Shown one piece after another: positions 45,512 through 57,749 of a DNA stretch of 64,000 nucleotides (its first letter is position 1; every line of letters begins with the position of its first letter). The notes under the pieces were generated by a model. It was not told where the DNA came from and made no database searches. It saw only the letters and a list, made by a program, of their open reading frames with translations. The translations under genes and the position numbers were made by a program. The DNA is taken from assembly GCA_032622095.1 (NCBI GenBank), contig CP136061.1, forward strand, positions 38,633,797 to 38,697,796, read 5' to 3'. This stretch comes from Siphonodentalium dalli (Eukaryota; Mollusca; Scaphopoda; Gadilida; Siphonodentaliidae).

Positions 45512-45770
45512 CCCTTTACCCAACAGAACGGCCCTGTGCCAATGCATTCTCTTATATATGCGAGTCGACCATAGGTCGCCTCGCATATATAAAAGAATGC
45601 ATTGGCTTAACACATTAAAAATTATAAACTTGTTAAAGAATGTAACAAAAAATGGTAAAAAGTGTTAAAAAAGATTTGTTTAGGCCAATGCATTCTCTTA
45701 TATATGCGAGGCGACCTATGGTCGACTCGCATATATAAGAGAATGTATTGGCACAGGGCATAACTGTGAC
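45512..45770 (+). mobile_element. TTAA MITE, double-hairpin family, copy 4 (truncated)
   Basis: TTAA at 45508-45511 then CCCTTTACCCAACAGAACGG, with palindromes at 45538-45606 and 45684-45752. It breaks off after GGCACAGGGCATAACTGT, so the right end is missing. Confidence 0.85.
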
Positions 45771-46056
45771 AGACACAGTAGATCTCTTGACATTCGGATC
45801 AAAACCAAGATCCAAGTACTGAGGATAGACATCAGCATAAGTGGAACTTGGCGAGTTATGGTTGTGACGTTTTTGTTTGGCTTGAGTTGCAATATGAAAA
45901 GGATGTAAAAATATACAACTATCCCCGCAGCGCATCGGACAACCCTTCGAATTATAGTCCGACCAAAGACTGGTACATAGCTGAAGCGGTGGTTCGTTTA
46001 GCCACTGTAAATATAGCAGCCTCCCAATATATCACAAGAGTCAGACACGCGTGACC

Positions 46057-46748
46057 ATTACAATATTGAAACGCTTGACAGTTATTAATACGAAATGCAA
46101 AGAGACATGACACGAAATAAACAAAATACATTAATAACAGTTCTTGATATATTGAGAAATAGCCGTATGGGTCTTCTGTATACGACAATAGTAAATCCCG
46201 GGTATAAATTAACAAAAATAACACCTTTTTAGACTCATGAGATATATTATTGTGCAAATATAATGTTACACAAAACACTATAACATTATAGTTGCACAAT
46301 AATATATATCATGAGTCTAAAAAAGGTGTTATTTACTATTACACTAATAACAGAAAACACAACTAGACACCAGGAACAAAATACAATTAATTACATAACT
46401 TTAATCTGAAACACTGTAGATATCCGCCATTAGCCTATTGATTGAGCCGGTCAACTGGAAAATATATAGGACCAAAGAGGACCATGAGCTAAGCCGTATC
46501 CGCAGGTCGATGTCTTAATCCCCGCAGTGGGGCGATAGACCTATTCTACCCCGAGCTCACACGGGGCAAACATATGGCAGGAGTAGGAACATACATATAT
46601 GTACTCAATACACAACGATCCCCCGACTCCAGATCACCATGGCGTATGGACCATCACCATCATAACAAGCATCATCGTTATTGTTATCACCATAAGCATC
46701 ACATTCATAACTGTCATCATCGCTTTCATCATTATCCTCGGCATCATC
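46057..46748. repeat. Left 0.7-kb direct repeat flanking the LINE
   Basis: Nearly identical to 52773-53575, starting ATTACAATATTGAAACGC and ending in the ATC-rich microsatellite. It lacks about 105 bp present in the right copy (53228-53332). It contains a 127-bp hairpin (46209-46335). Confidence 0.9.
46209..46335. repeat. Hairpin with about 60-bp arms
   Basis: AATAACACCTTTTTAGACTC...GTGCAAATATAATGTTA is mirrored by TAACATTATAGTTGCAC...GAGTCTAAAAAAGGTGTTATT. It is also present in the right direct repeat (52927-53050). Confidence 0.92.
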
Positions 46749-47202
46749 ATGAAAATGGGCTACGTCCCCTTGATGTTAAGTCGTAAACAATGTGTTTCTT
46801 CGAATTATCGCATATATGTCGGAATAAATAGATTCTCTCTCGATTTTGATGGTATGATGTTACCAATTCGTTTGATCGTCAACCGAATGTTTCAACATGA
46901 CCGAATAAACTCTCGTATGTATACTCCATTCGTCCGAATTTCCGTTATTGTTTTGTAAACGACGCCATGTTTGACGTGTCTTGTGTACCTTGATGAACTG
47001 TACTCACAATATACGAGTGTATACTGGAGTCTTCGCCGTGTGAAAATGTCACGCTTCACTGCTACTACTATAAACACTAAGTTGTAAATGCCGTGCGGGA
47101 AATATCATTACTCACTGATACTCATGTACGGGTGGACAGTTAGCGAATTCATCTGGTGATTGGCAATTATATCACTTACCTGTTCCAAAAGAAGATATAA
47201 CA

Positions 47203-48792
47203 ATGGGAGTAACTGATCAGGACATCAGCGGCAACGGTAACGACATTCGCACATTAATTAAATGATTATCAGCATGGTATGACAGTATCGAATCGCAACA
47301 GTATACTCGAAAGAAAGAAGATATGATACAAATAACCGAAAATTTAAACCACGTCCTAAAATTTATAAACTCTACCACGCAGGAGATGTTCGTAGCGGCT
47401 ATCGTTGAATTTGATGCAAACCAAGAAAAACTTCTGGACACACTCAGGGACAATATATTCTCACATGTGAAGGAACTAGAATCTTTTCCGTTTGATAAGT
47501 CGTCATGTATGAAACAAAGAGTTATCAGAAGTCAAACAGGTGATCATGTGGTGGACAAAAACAATACACACAAACGAATGGCATGTGATGTATATAGACT
47601 TATGAAATTCATGGTTGATGGTCAATCGGACTTCATTGGTAACATTATTAGTAAAGGTGGGCGACTCAAAAGTGTTGGTCGACCATCCATATCAGGAATG
47701 ATCAATGGTGAAGAAGATGTCGGCATCAACATTAAATGTGCAATCGTGGAAATTCAAAAGGATATATCGTGCATGAAAACTGACAATGAAAACTTTCACC
47801 ACACCTTTAATGACCGTATACCCAAATTCGACTCATCAATCGTCAGCTTAGATGCCAGACTCGAATAAATTGAAGAAAAACTTAAAATCGTAAACAACAT
47901 TGAACAGATGCAATCGGATGTAAAACAAATAAACACAAAAATCAAAGAAATTGACGAAAGAATACAAAGCGACACACTAACAATTGAGAGAATCCAAGAC
48001 GACAAATATTCGGGTGCTAGAAAACTAAAAAGTGAAATTGATGAAATAAAAGGTGACATCGGAAAAATAGTGAACGGACTAGAAGAATACAATGGGAAAC
48101 AAAACAGACTGGAAAATCAATTCGCAACACTCAGAGACATTGTTAATAAAAAACATGTGCAACCTACCCATTCTTGTGATAAGTTTGTAAACGAAACAAT
48201 CAAACAGAATGTTGAAGTCATGAAAAATTAATTCAGGAACTTCACAACATCAGTTACAAACAATTTACAATTATTTGCTGATTCCGTAAATCAACCAATG
48301 GGTGAAATTTGCAAGACACAACGTGAAATGGTCGAAACTATAAATAATATTATGCATCAGTCATATGAGGAGGAAGTTTACACGGACGAATCATATACCT
48401 CATACCCAAATGATGTCAGAGTAGAGTCAGACATTCCGCATACAAATCAGCAGACGAAAAGAACTCCCGACAGACCAGTTCAACCGAAATCAAATGACGA
48501 TGACTACTTTTTTCAACTACACGACAGGCCGATTAAAACATCACAAGTGTTCTTAGGTGCATTCGACGATAGTGTGACAATACATGACATTAAGAAATAT
48601 CTGAATAAGTATGAAATCCGGTTTACAGTTATTCGTATGCTCAGAGGAAATGCAGCCAGATTGAACATATGCGACAGGGACCTTGTGATGTATTATCTGA
48701 CAACTTCTGGCCGAAAGGCGCTGTATGCAGATTGTGGGTTAATAAGAGCGACATTTAATCACAATACACATCTATATTCAGTACTAAAATAG
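47203..48792 (+). pseudogene. LINE ORF1, three in-frame stops
   Basis: One frame from ATG 47203 to the TAG at 48790 is broken by TGA (47263-47265), TAA (47866-47868) and TAA (48229-48231). The middle (about 47870-48230) is rich in E, K, I and Q with heptad-like spacing (IKEIDERIQ, LKSEIDEIK), suggesting a coiled coil. The C-terminal part (48535-48792) reads TSQVFLGAFDDSVTIHDIKKY and VIRMLRGNAARLNI, which could be an RNA-binding fold. No zinc knuckle is seen. ORF1 proteins of such elements bind RNA and trimerise, but here this is inferred from position and composition. ORF2 starts 10 nt after the ORF1 stop. Confidence 0.75.
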
Positions 48793-48802
48793 TACCGTTG
48801 AT

Positions 48803-50278
48803 ATGGGCATTCATTACTGCAATGCTCTACTTCTTTTAGTTGTGTGTTTGTTGAGAAATTGTGTATTTTCAGGTCACAAAGCGGATTACAGAATGGATAG
48901 TTCCACTCTTAATCTGTTGACTTGGAACGCTACTGGTATTATGTCATCAGGTTCATATCTCAGTAAGATGCTCGGCACGGGCTTGTATGACATAATTGGT
49001 GTTAGCGACCATTGGTTGTCTGCACACAATATTGACTTTATCGAATCACTTGACAAATCTTATGAATACCACGCGGCATGTGATTATCGTCAGAGAACAC
49101 CAAAACTGCCTAATAAAAGAGGGAGACCATCGGGTGGAGTAGCTCTTTTGTGGAACAAAAGGATCTCCCACTGTGTGTGCCCCTTGCATATCAATAGTGA
49201 TCGTATAATAGGCATTCAGATACATTTATACCAAAATACCTTTATTTATATATTTCAAGTATATCTTCCATCGACGAATTACACACCAGAATTCTATGGA
49301 GAATGTATTCAAATGTTATACGATGTATGTAATATTTATAAAGCACATGGCAATATAATAGTAATGGGCGACTTTAATGCTCGATTAAATGTCAGTGCTG
49401 ACCGCAATATGGCGTTCACAAAATTTGTCAAGCAATTAAACCTATTGTCTACAAATGTTCAAATGTGCGGAAATACCCCGCCCGTAACTTGTGTTCCATT
49501 TGGAACTACTAATCATATGATACAAGGTTCAATCATAGATCACATTCTTGTACCGGAGACACTAAAAACATGTGTCAAAACTGTGAATGTTCTCGATGAT
49601 GATTCTATTGATGTACCAAATCACAAACCGATTTCCTTGGGTATTAACGTTCCTATGCACGCCAAAGCTAAATCGCCAAACAGTCATCAACCCGTATCAA
49701 TGATAGATTGGAAGCGTGTATCACGTCAGACAAACTTAATTGAAATATATCACAATTCTTTAGATGCAGAATTAAGGTCGATCGCTATATCCTCTAGAAA
49801 ACACAATTCTTCAGAACTATACGATACTATTATGCATGCTATATCCACTGCAACGGATAAAGCGCTACCAAAAAAGAAATTTAGAAAAAATCTGAAGCCC
49901 TTTTGGAACGAAAAACTGAAACAATTGCATGCAAATATGGGAATCTTGCGAAATAACTGGATAGATAAAGGGCGCCCAAGAGCAGATTCTAAATCAGATG
50001 CCTATAATTTATATAAATTAGCCAAACGCGAATTCCGTAGAGAATATAGGAAAGCAGCAGAAAAACACATGACAGATTTAAATGATGAGATTGATGAACG
50101 GGCGCAAGTTGACAGGGACTATTTATTTCGTATTTTACGTAACAAACGCCGGCGTACACATTTGGATCGAAATCCGATCTACGGTCATGAAGGAAAAACA
50201 CTACGCACAGAAGAGGAAGTTTCAGAAGGTTTGGGCAACTTATTTCGAAAAGCTATACTCGCCCCTGTACCACTATGA
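48803..50278 (+). pseudogene. LINE ORF2 part 1: APE-type endonuclease
   Basis: 491 codons. Endonuclease motifs in order are LNLLTWNATGI (about residue 35), DIIGVSDHWL, GGVALLWNK, YLPSTNY, IIVMGDFNARL with the conserved GDFN, GSIIDHILVP and VPNHKPISLGI. The usual QE/SEH glutamate is Asp in GVSDHWL, and the Asp of the final SDH motif is Asn, so catalysis may be lost. A frameshift around 50220-50235 moves the RT into the next frame (50082-51407). The endonuclease nicks target DNA to start target-primed reverse transcription. Confidence 0.85.
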
Positions 50279-52405
50279 GTTCAATTCTGAACATTTTGAT
50301 CAAATCACTTCATTTGTATCGCGCGAGACTTCTGAACATTCATGTAGACAAACGAGCGAAATTGACCGTCGCATTCTGTTCCCTGTAACCGGAAAGGAAC
50401 TTGTACCAATTTATCGTTCTCTCAGTCGAAACAAAGCGGCCGGGTGGGATAATATTACAAACGAACATTTAATTCATGGAAGCCCTCTACTAATGAAAAC
50501 TATCGCTGAACTACTCACGTCAATATTTATGACACAAAATGTTCCCAATCAAATGAAACGCGGAATAATCGTAACACTGTACAAAGGAGGATCAAAGCCC
50601 AGAACAGAATTTGACAGCTATCGAGCAATTACTCTAATGCCTGTATTGTATACATTATTTGAGAAAGTTATGCAATCTCGACTGGAATCATATGCACCGA
50701 ACATTCTTTCAGTACACCCGTTACAACATGGTTTCCAAAAAAGTGTAAGCGCAACAATGATATCATATCTTTTGAGAGAATGCATTTCTTACACTTCCGA
50801 TTGCAATCAGAAATTATACTGCTTCTTTCTAGACGTTTGGAAAGCATTTGACACTGTCTGGATTGATGGTCTATTATACAAACTACATAAACGTGGAATG
50901 CAAGGACATACATTTAAACTGATAAACCAACTACTCAAAACTGTTCAATGTTGTATCCGGTATGATGAAACATATTCGCGTTGGTTCGATGTACAACAGG
51001 GCGCCAGACAGGGAAGCATTCTCTCGCCTCTGTACTACATGATATACGTAGACGAATTGATAAAATTGTTATCAGAGTCACCATATGGTCTTACTATACT
51101 CGGCGTCAACTGTACTTGTCCTACACACGCAGATGACATGGTATTGCTCTCATTGAGTAGTACGGGGTTGTCGGAATTATGTAATATTTGTGAAAAATAC
51201 AGTAACAAATGGCGGTACAGATATAACTCCAATAAATGCTCGGTTCTGGTTTTAAACGAATCCAAAATGAATTTTCTAATCGAGCAAAAAATTGGACTTT
51301 GTGTGCAAATCGGGTGGAAGAATGCACAGAAACTACTCATCTTGGCATACCCATCGACAAATATGATTTCAATACTGCTTTCGTTGAACGCATTTGTGAC
51401 AAACTAAGAAGTGCACTCATGATGCTAGCAAACGCAGGAGTTTATCCCGGTGGAATAACGCCACAGAGTTGCACGATGTTATATTCATCAGTAGTCTTAT
51501 CTAAAGGTCTTTATGGTTCTGAATTACTATGGGATCTCAATAGAAATTGTGTTGATCGACTTGAGAAAACTCATCGATTCTGCATAAAATATTACCAGGG
51601 TTTACATAGACGAACATCAACAAATATAGCATGCGGTTTGGTCGGTATGTCGCCGATAAATGCAATAATTGAAAAACGTATAATGTAATTTTTTGGTTCC
51701 TTGTGTAACTTAAAATCCAACAAAACCGGTAAACAATTATTTTTCACGAGATTACATCAATATCTGACGGGCCTCGTTAAATTTTCAGGGAATTTCATGG
51801 CCGATATCATTTTTATCTTTGACAAATATAAGTTGACAGGGGAACTGGAAGCGTTTATTCGTCATATATCCTTTTTAAATCCGACAATATGGAAGCGAAA
51901 AGTCAGACAACGTTGGTCGGAAATAAACGATGCAGAATGGACACATAACATATTAAGCGATAATAGACTTATTCGGTTCCATGACATACATTCCAGTCGT
52001 CATATGTCCCAATTATGGCAAAATTGTCGAAAATTCCCCAAAAACAAAGAGTCATATTTAATTGTTGCGCGACTGTTGTCTATATTACAAACCGAAGAAG
52101 CAAATTGCTCACTCTGTCGATTAAAATACACAGATATAGTGTCCCATGCATTAGTGGAATGCTCCTCGTTACATCGTGATAGGGATCTTATCGAATATGA
52201 ACTACTAAATGAATTTCACGTGGACGTTTATCTAAAATTTGACTCACTCGATACTGAATCTAAAACACGCATATTTCTATCTAGATGTAATGATCTCGTA
52301 CATGAATCCGCAGAAGTTGAAATTTATCTAATCGACATTTTTGTGAGGAAATGTGCTTATCTGTGGAAATTATATGTTGACCGAACAGCAGCTGAGAATG
52401 TTTAA
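50220..52405 (+). pseudogene. LINE ORF2 part 2: reverse transcriptase and zinc knuckle
   Basis: The RT runs in frame 3 to about 51285 (SRNKAAGWDNITNEHLI, FDSYRAITLMPVLY, QHGFQKSVSATM, CFFLDVWKAFDTVW, GARQGSILSPLYYMIYVDEL, THADDMVLLS). It then returns to frame 2 (ETTHLGIPID, SSVVLSKGLYGSELLW), meets TAA at 51686-51688, and continues in frame to 52405. The catalytic Asp residues remain (ADD). A C-terminal CX2C...HX4C knuckle (CSLCRLKYTDIVSHALVEC) is intact. Two frameshifts and one stop make it dead. Similar in plan to the element at 5-7 kb but not the same family. Confidence 0.87.
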
Positions 52406-52772
52406 GTGTAAGTGTATACGCGTCAACAGTATAAAACGTTCGCAAATATACATGGCATATACAATATGAGCAGCGCTGACATGAGAGGAATATATCGTAA
52501 TATCAGCCACAACAACAACAACAACAAAAATTAAATAATGTCAGCCGCAAAAGTCAATTGAATTTCATGCTACCTATGCCTTTATCGATATCTTGCATAT
52601 TTATGTTACTATAATGATTGTATGCTGAATGTTTATGGATACTTGTCATGTTGTATAATTATGTAAAATATGATAACAATTGGATGTTTTGTGTGTAAAT
52701 GTTGAGACGACAGTCTCTATTATTGTTATATATTTTGATATCTTCGGAAACGGAGGAAATAAAGATATATAT

Positions 52773-53575
52773 ATTACAATATTGAAACGCTTGACAGTTA
52801 TTAAGACGAAATGCAAAGAGACATGACACGAAATAAACAAAATACATTAATAACAGTTCTTGATATATTGAGAAATAGCCGTATGGGTCTTCTGTATTTG
52901 ACAATAGTAAATCCCGGGTATAAATTAACAAAAATAACACCTTTTTAGACTCATGAGATATATTATTGTGCAAATATAATGTTACACAAAACACTATAAC
53001 ATTATATTTGCACACTAATATATATCATGAGTCTAAAAAAGGTGTTATTTACTATTACACTAATAACAGAAAACACAACTAGACACCAGGAACAAAATAC
53101 AATTAATTACAGAACTTTAATCTGAAACACTGTAGATATCCGCCATTAGCCTATTGATTGAGCCGGTCAACTGGAAAATATATAGGACCAAAGAGGACCA
53201 TGAGCTAAGCCGTATCCGCAGGTCGATGTCTCACATGATATGGCGGCCCCAGTACACACATGACTCATAAACCACACCACACGGGATGCACCGCGCGTCA
53301 ACAGGGTGGCAAATTAGGATATTCTTAATCCCCGCAGTGGGGCGATAGTGGGGCGATAGGCCTATTCTACCCCGATCTCACACGGGGCAAACATATGGCA
53401 GGAGTAGGAACATACATATATGTACTCAATACACAACGATCCCCCGACTCCAGATCACCATGGCGTATGAACCATCACCATCATAACAAGCATCATCGTT
53501 ATTGTTATCACCATAAGCATCACATTCATAACTGTCATCATCGCTTTCATCATTATCCTCGGCATCATCACCATC
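52773..53575. repeat. Right 0.7-0.8-kb direct repeat flanking the LINE
   Basis: Copy of 46057-46748 with only scattered differences, plus the segment 53228-53332 (CACATGATATGGCGGCCCC...) and a GTGGGGCGATA duplication that the left copy lacks. Hairpin at 52927-53050. Confidence 0.9.
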
Positions 53576-53822
53576 ATAATCAGAATAGGCTTCATAATCA
53601 TCATCACCAGTATCATAATAATCATCGTCATCACCTTCATCATCACCATCGTCATCATCATTAATATCATCGACATCATCACCATATGCACCATCGTCAT
53701 CGTATTTCCCATCGTCCTCGTTTCATCAATATCGCTGTCTTCAGTAGTATTAACATAGCCATGAACACCATCAGCATCACCATAACCATCATCCTCATTG
53801 TCATCATTATCATTACTTCCTC
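53465..53822. repeat. ATC/CAT trinucleotide microsatellite
   Basis: Long imperfect CATCATCAC-type run. It gives a His-rich plus frame and a Met-rich minus frame, neither a gene. A shorter version is in the left direct repeat (46645-46748). Confidence 0.95.
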
Positions 53823-54661
53823 ATGAGTGACCACATGTTTGTATGAACACAAATTGAATGGGAAGAGTGAATGTTCAGAAATTTACTGAATTCCCATGGA
53901 GTTAACATGTTCACATATATATATGCCGGACATGTGGTCATGTTGAAATGTCATACTTCTCGATTGATGACAGGTGGACCTCTCCTTGATAACTTGACAC
54001 CATGCAATGGCACCAAAGTTGATTAGATATGACATTCCGCACATACTGCAAGAGGATTTGGGTCTGGTCGCTTTATCGTATCCGGTGTCTACTCATTACA
54101 AATGAGGGTACGGTGCCCACAGGTCTTGTCTACATGGGGTTACATCATATCTGTACAAAAACTTCGTATGAGTCTCCAAATTAGTTTTCTACCACCATAT
54201 CGGTTTTATGACTGTTTAGTTGAATACATCTGCACAAATTGTGTTCACTAAAACATGCCAGCGCCCAGTGGGTGAACGTTAGCCCATTCCATCAGTCATA
54301 GTATACGTAATGTATGTTTTATATAGTCTTAGATATTTAGAGTCGAAATACATCAAAATATCTGTCTATCAATAGATATTATTTTAACATATTTATTTTA
54401 ATACATTCGAATGGTAATGAGGGACATATTTTATTATGCGGAAGAAAACGAACACCCCCATGTGAAAATTCCAACCGTCTCGTATTATTTTAGGGTGTTT
54501 AGATATTCTACATAGTGTTGGGGTGTTTGTGGTCCCATTAAAAGCCGACCGCATCCGACCATACCGCCCACAGGAGTCCGAACGAGATGGTTCACGCACT
54601 ATCGTGTAGAATAGACCCGTATGTACCAATGGTACGATAGTGCATTAACCATCCAAAATAT
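53823..54661. other. No gene recognised
   Basis: AT-rich. An inverted match of about 12 bp near 54590-54640 (ACTATCGT / ACGATAGT) is the only structure seen. Confidence 0.35.
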
Positions 54662-54964
54662 CCTCGCGCAAATACGCACATATAATGTCAATTGTATGCG
54701 ATTATTTGATTATGAAATAAGCAGAAAATGGACTCATCGCCGTCATTTCGCTTTATGGCGCGACCACAGTTAAAACACATGTGAGTTAGATTATAAATTG
54801 TCCGCACATAATCTGCTTATAATCAACTCATTATGAGTTGATAATGTGAATAAAACGCTCTTATTTTCTGCACATTATTGACTCAAAATGAGGGGATTCT
54901 AAGCAGATTATCTACCTAACAAAAGTTATATTATAAGCAGATAATGTGCGGATTGTTTGGAGAA
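54662..54964. mobile_element. CGCACAT-type MITE, copy 3 (contiguous)
   Basis: Begins CTCGCGCAAATACGCACAT and ends ATAATGTGCGGATTGTTTGG. Internal palindrome around ATAATCTGCTTATAATCAAC...GGGGATTCTAAGCAGATTAT. It serves as the reference for the interrupted copy at 22.1-23.2 kb. Confidence 0.82.
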
Positions 54965-55349
54965 CAGGCTGGCCAATAATGTTTCTTGATAATGATAACT
55001 GGGTCAGGCTTATGCCTTTATTATTATTTAAAGAAAATTATATCGCCACTTAAAAAGATAAAATAACCATTTAGAAAACCTATCTATTGTACAAGTAACA
55101 CTTCAATCCCATCGTTTGCCGCCAAATATAACTTTCACAATAAAACCTTCAATCATACTACCCCAAATTTTAATATTCAATCTGCCCGAAAATCCTGCAA
55201 AGAATGCTCACTACGATATCGAGTTTAATGCCGTACTGTCCGATTAACCCGGAAACAGGTTCGAAAGATTGTCATGAGCATCGTGCATGCGGCAAATGGC
55301 CGAACTGTAGGCTGGTGAAATAACATGATGGAGGGTACACTTGAACAGT
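54965..55349. other. No gene recognised
   Basis: Unique AT-rich sequence between two MITE copies. Confidence 0.35.
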
Positions 55350-55527
55350 CGTGAGTTGTCTTATTTATGTAATTGTCCGCACATAATCTGCTTAGAATTG
55401 CCTCATTATGTGACTAAAACTCTCTCATTTTCATCACATTATCGACTAAAAATGAGACAATTCTAAGCAGATTATCTACCTAATACACGCTCAACTATAA
55501 GCAGATAATGTGCGGATTTTTAGGAGA
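55350..55527. mobile_element. CGCACAT-type MITE, copy 4 (5' part missing)
   Basis: Starts at CGTGAGTTGTCTTATTTA and carries the CTGCTTAGAATTGCC palindrome and the GATAATGTGCGGATTTTTAGG terminus. Confidence 0.8.
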
Positions 55528-56670
55528 ACAGTCTGGACTGTAATCGTATTATTATAAGTGCGGTATAATATAAAATTGATTTGTTTTTGTAACCATTGAA
55601 TTCAATATAACAACATACATAAACAGGATAATGCCGACACAATTTTCCATTAGTCCCGTAAAATAATTAGCCCCGCATTCTTAGTAGTTATAGTATAATA
55701 AGCAAACATGTACAGTTGTTTTTGTTTCGGGAGTTTTGTATTCGATTTTACAATTTACATTCGGTTTTATCAAGTGATTTATAGCAATTATGTTTGACAG
55801 AATGTCTTAACGCTACTGTAACCTCAGACCATATATAGATCCCCTACATGGTGTTAAATGTGTTCTACATTATATATTAATGTAGATAAGAGTATATATA
55901 CGATGAGTAAATTTCATTGTAGGAAAACAAATGCATTACTGATTTTCCAGTCACGACACACCCAACCACCACCGCCTTGTGTCTGGAAAAAAATGCAGAC
56001 CCCCCTTATATTTCCCCCATAATTGTGTCCAATTTCAACATGAAACATATTTTTGTAATATAACTATAATAATGGACAATTACTGATTCACGAGGATTTT
56101 ATAATATTCATGATCATTGCGTATTGGTACACACAAGTGAATCTGTCTCACGCGGAACAATTGTGAAAATGAACACTCATATATCCCCTTCTGGGGATAT
56201 AGAATTTATGGGGGATATAGAAATGTGATTTTATCGCCATTGTGTCAATAAATCACCGTTGAGCGTTTAATAAAGCATACATTTATTGGGAGGGGGTATA
56301 TACTTTACGTGTTTATTTAGTCAACACGCGTCTATAATTATGCTCTCGCTATCTGCCCTCCTCGCTGTCCAAGGTTCATTCTACGTGAACCAGCTAGTTA
56401 AATCCATAGGGGTACTACGGGTTTACGTCGACGAATCATACATACTGGACACGTTCAACGTACCCAGCACCCATACCGGGATAAATATTCTCTAACCAAG
56501 ACCCAATTCAGCTTTAAATATTGACTGAGACACATTAACGCTTCGTCTAAACACAATATACACTGCGTCGAATATCGGGACTATTCTTTTTCGGTCTTTC
56601 ACAGTCTCAGATTACATATATTGGTTTAGGTATGAGATCCAACTGTCCTATGGTATGTGTTCCAGTCGGT
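55528..56670. other. No gene recognised
   Basis: AT-rich. The frame 56286-56495 (69 codons) has a hydrophobic start but no further domain, and the evidence is too weak to call a secreted peptide. Confidence 0.3.
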
Positions 56671-56818
56671 ATGGCCAAATATGCGGCGGAATGGCGCCAT
56701 GAACCCGTGCATTGTCCCGTACCTTAGCAGCAACTGACTATGGCATGGCCAAATATGCGGAGGAATGGCACCATGAACCCGTACATTGTCCCGTACCTTA
56801 TCAACAACTGATTATCGA
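56671..56818. repeat. 74-bp tandem duplication
   Basis: ATGGCCAAATATGCGG...CGTACCTTA occurs at 56671 and 56745 with a handful of substitutions. The plus frame 56712-56948 crosses it and is unassigned. Confidence 0.92.
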
Positions 56819-57329
56819 GATGATAAACCGCTGTATCAATAAACATAATACTATTAAACTACACTTCGGAATTGTGTTCCAGTCGGCACGCCGCACAGTA
56901 CCAGTCGATTACCAAATTCTACCCGTCAAACAGTTTTCGATAAGCTAACATCAATTGGTACATGTAACTACCAACATAAACAGGGACGTGACCGACCTGG
57001 GGGGGGGGTAAGAAACTCCCCTAACTTTGGTTAAATTTTTTAAAAGCTGAAAATTGGACATTTTACGCCACATATAGTTTGAAATTGTTCTCATTGTTTG
57101 ATTTTCCAGCAAGTAATTAGTGAGACTGTTTTTGGTTTAGACCAACAGTAGCATATATTTCTACTTTTGGTGAAACATTTTGTCTGAAATGGCCGTCAGT
57201 TGGAAATTTCCAATGTAAAAGGGGGTGTCAGGTAGTAAATTTCCAACAGCTGGCAGTTTGAGGTACCAGTCGGAAAGTTCTAAGCCAGGGTGCACATGGT
57301 ATTTCGCGAACATTGGTGTTTGGTTTTGC
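56819..57329. other. No gene recognised
   Basis: Contains a short poly-G run near 57000 and short AATTTCCAA-type repeats at 57200-57270. No coding or element signal. Confidence 0.35.
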
Positions 57330-57333
57330 TTAA

Positions 57334-57745
57334 CCCTTTCAGTGCCAGGGGCCGATCCTATTTACGGTCTGTAAAATCGGCCCTAAAACATTTGTAAAAA
57401 AAAATCTTCTTTTTTTTGGTTTGAATTTTGTTTAGGTATGCTTATAAGCATGCAAAAGCGAATTTAAAAACAAAACTGGATAAAACCTCGGGGGCATGTT
57501 ATAACTCAAAACTATCACCAAGTATTCATAGTAATAATTGTGATGCCCATGAAAAACGTAAGATTCCCTGGCACTAAACCTACAAAATAAGTCTTAAAGA
57601 ATTTTTTTTAAATTGTAAAAAAATGTAAAAAATAATAACAAATGATGAAAAATTGTTAGGCCAATGCATTCTCTTATATATGCGAGGCGACCTATGGCAC
57701 AGGGTATGTGGGTTGATACAAAAATCGGACCTGGCACTGAAAGGG
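57334..57745. mobile_element. TTAA MITE, CCCTTTCAGTGCCAGG family
   Basis: 412 bp with 16-bp inverted ends CCCTTTCAGTGCCAGG / CCTGGCACTGAAAGGG and TTAA at 57330-57333 and 57746-57749. It contains half of the 69-bp palindrome (from 57660), linking it to the double-hairpin family by shared internal sequence although the termini differ. Confidence 0.88.
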
Positions 57746-57749
57746 TTAA

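Larger units (their letters stand above)
46749..52772 (+). mobile_element. Near full-length decayed non-LTR retrotransposon
   Basis: About 6 kb with a 5' region, ORF1 (47203-48792), ORF2 with endonuclease and RT (48803-52405), and a 3' region with a (CAA)n stretch near 52507 and an AAATAAAGATATATAT end. It carries several stops and two frameshifts, so it is inactive. The flanking direct repeats of about 0.7 kb are far longer than normal LINE target duplications. Confidence 0.85.

Noticed and set aside
46057-53575. LTR retrotransposon reading of the 0.7-kb direct repeats
   Set aside because: The internal genes are APE endonuclease plus non-LTR RT with no gag-protease-integrase order, and the repeats lack TG...CA ends.
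53395-53712. His-rich plus frame and Met-rich minus frame
   Set aside because: Both are translations of an ATC/CAT trinucleotide microsatellite.
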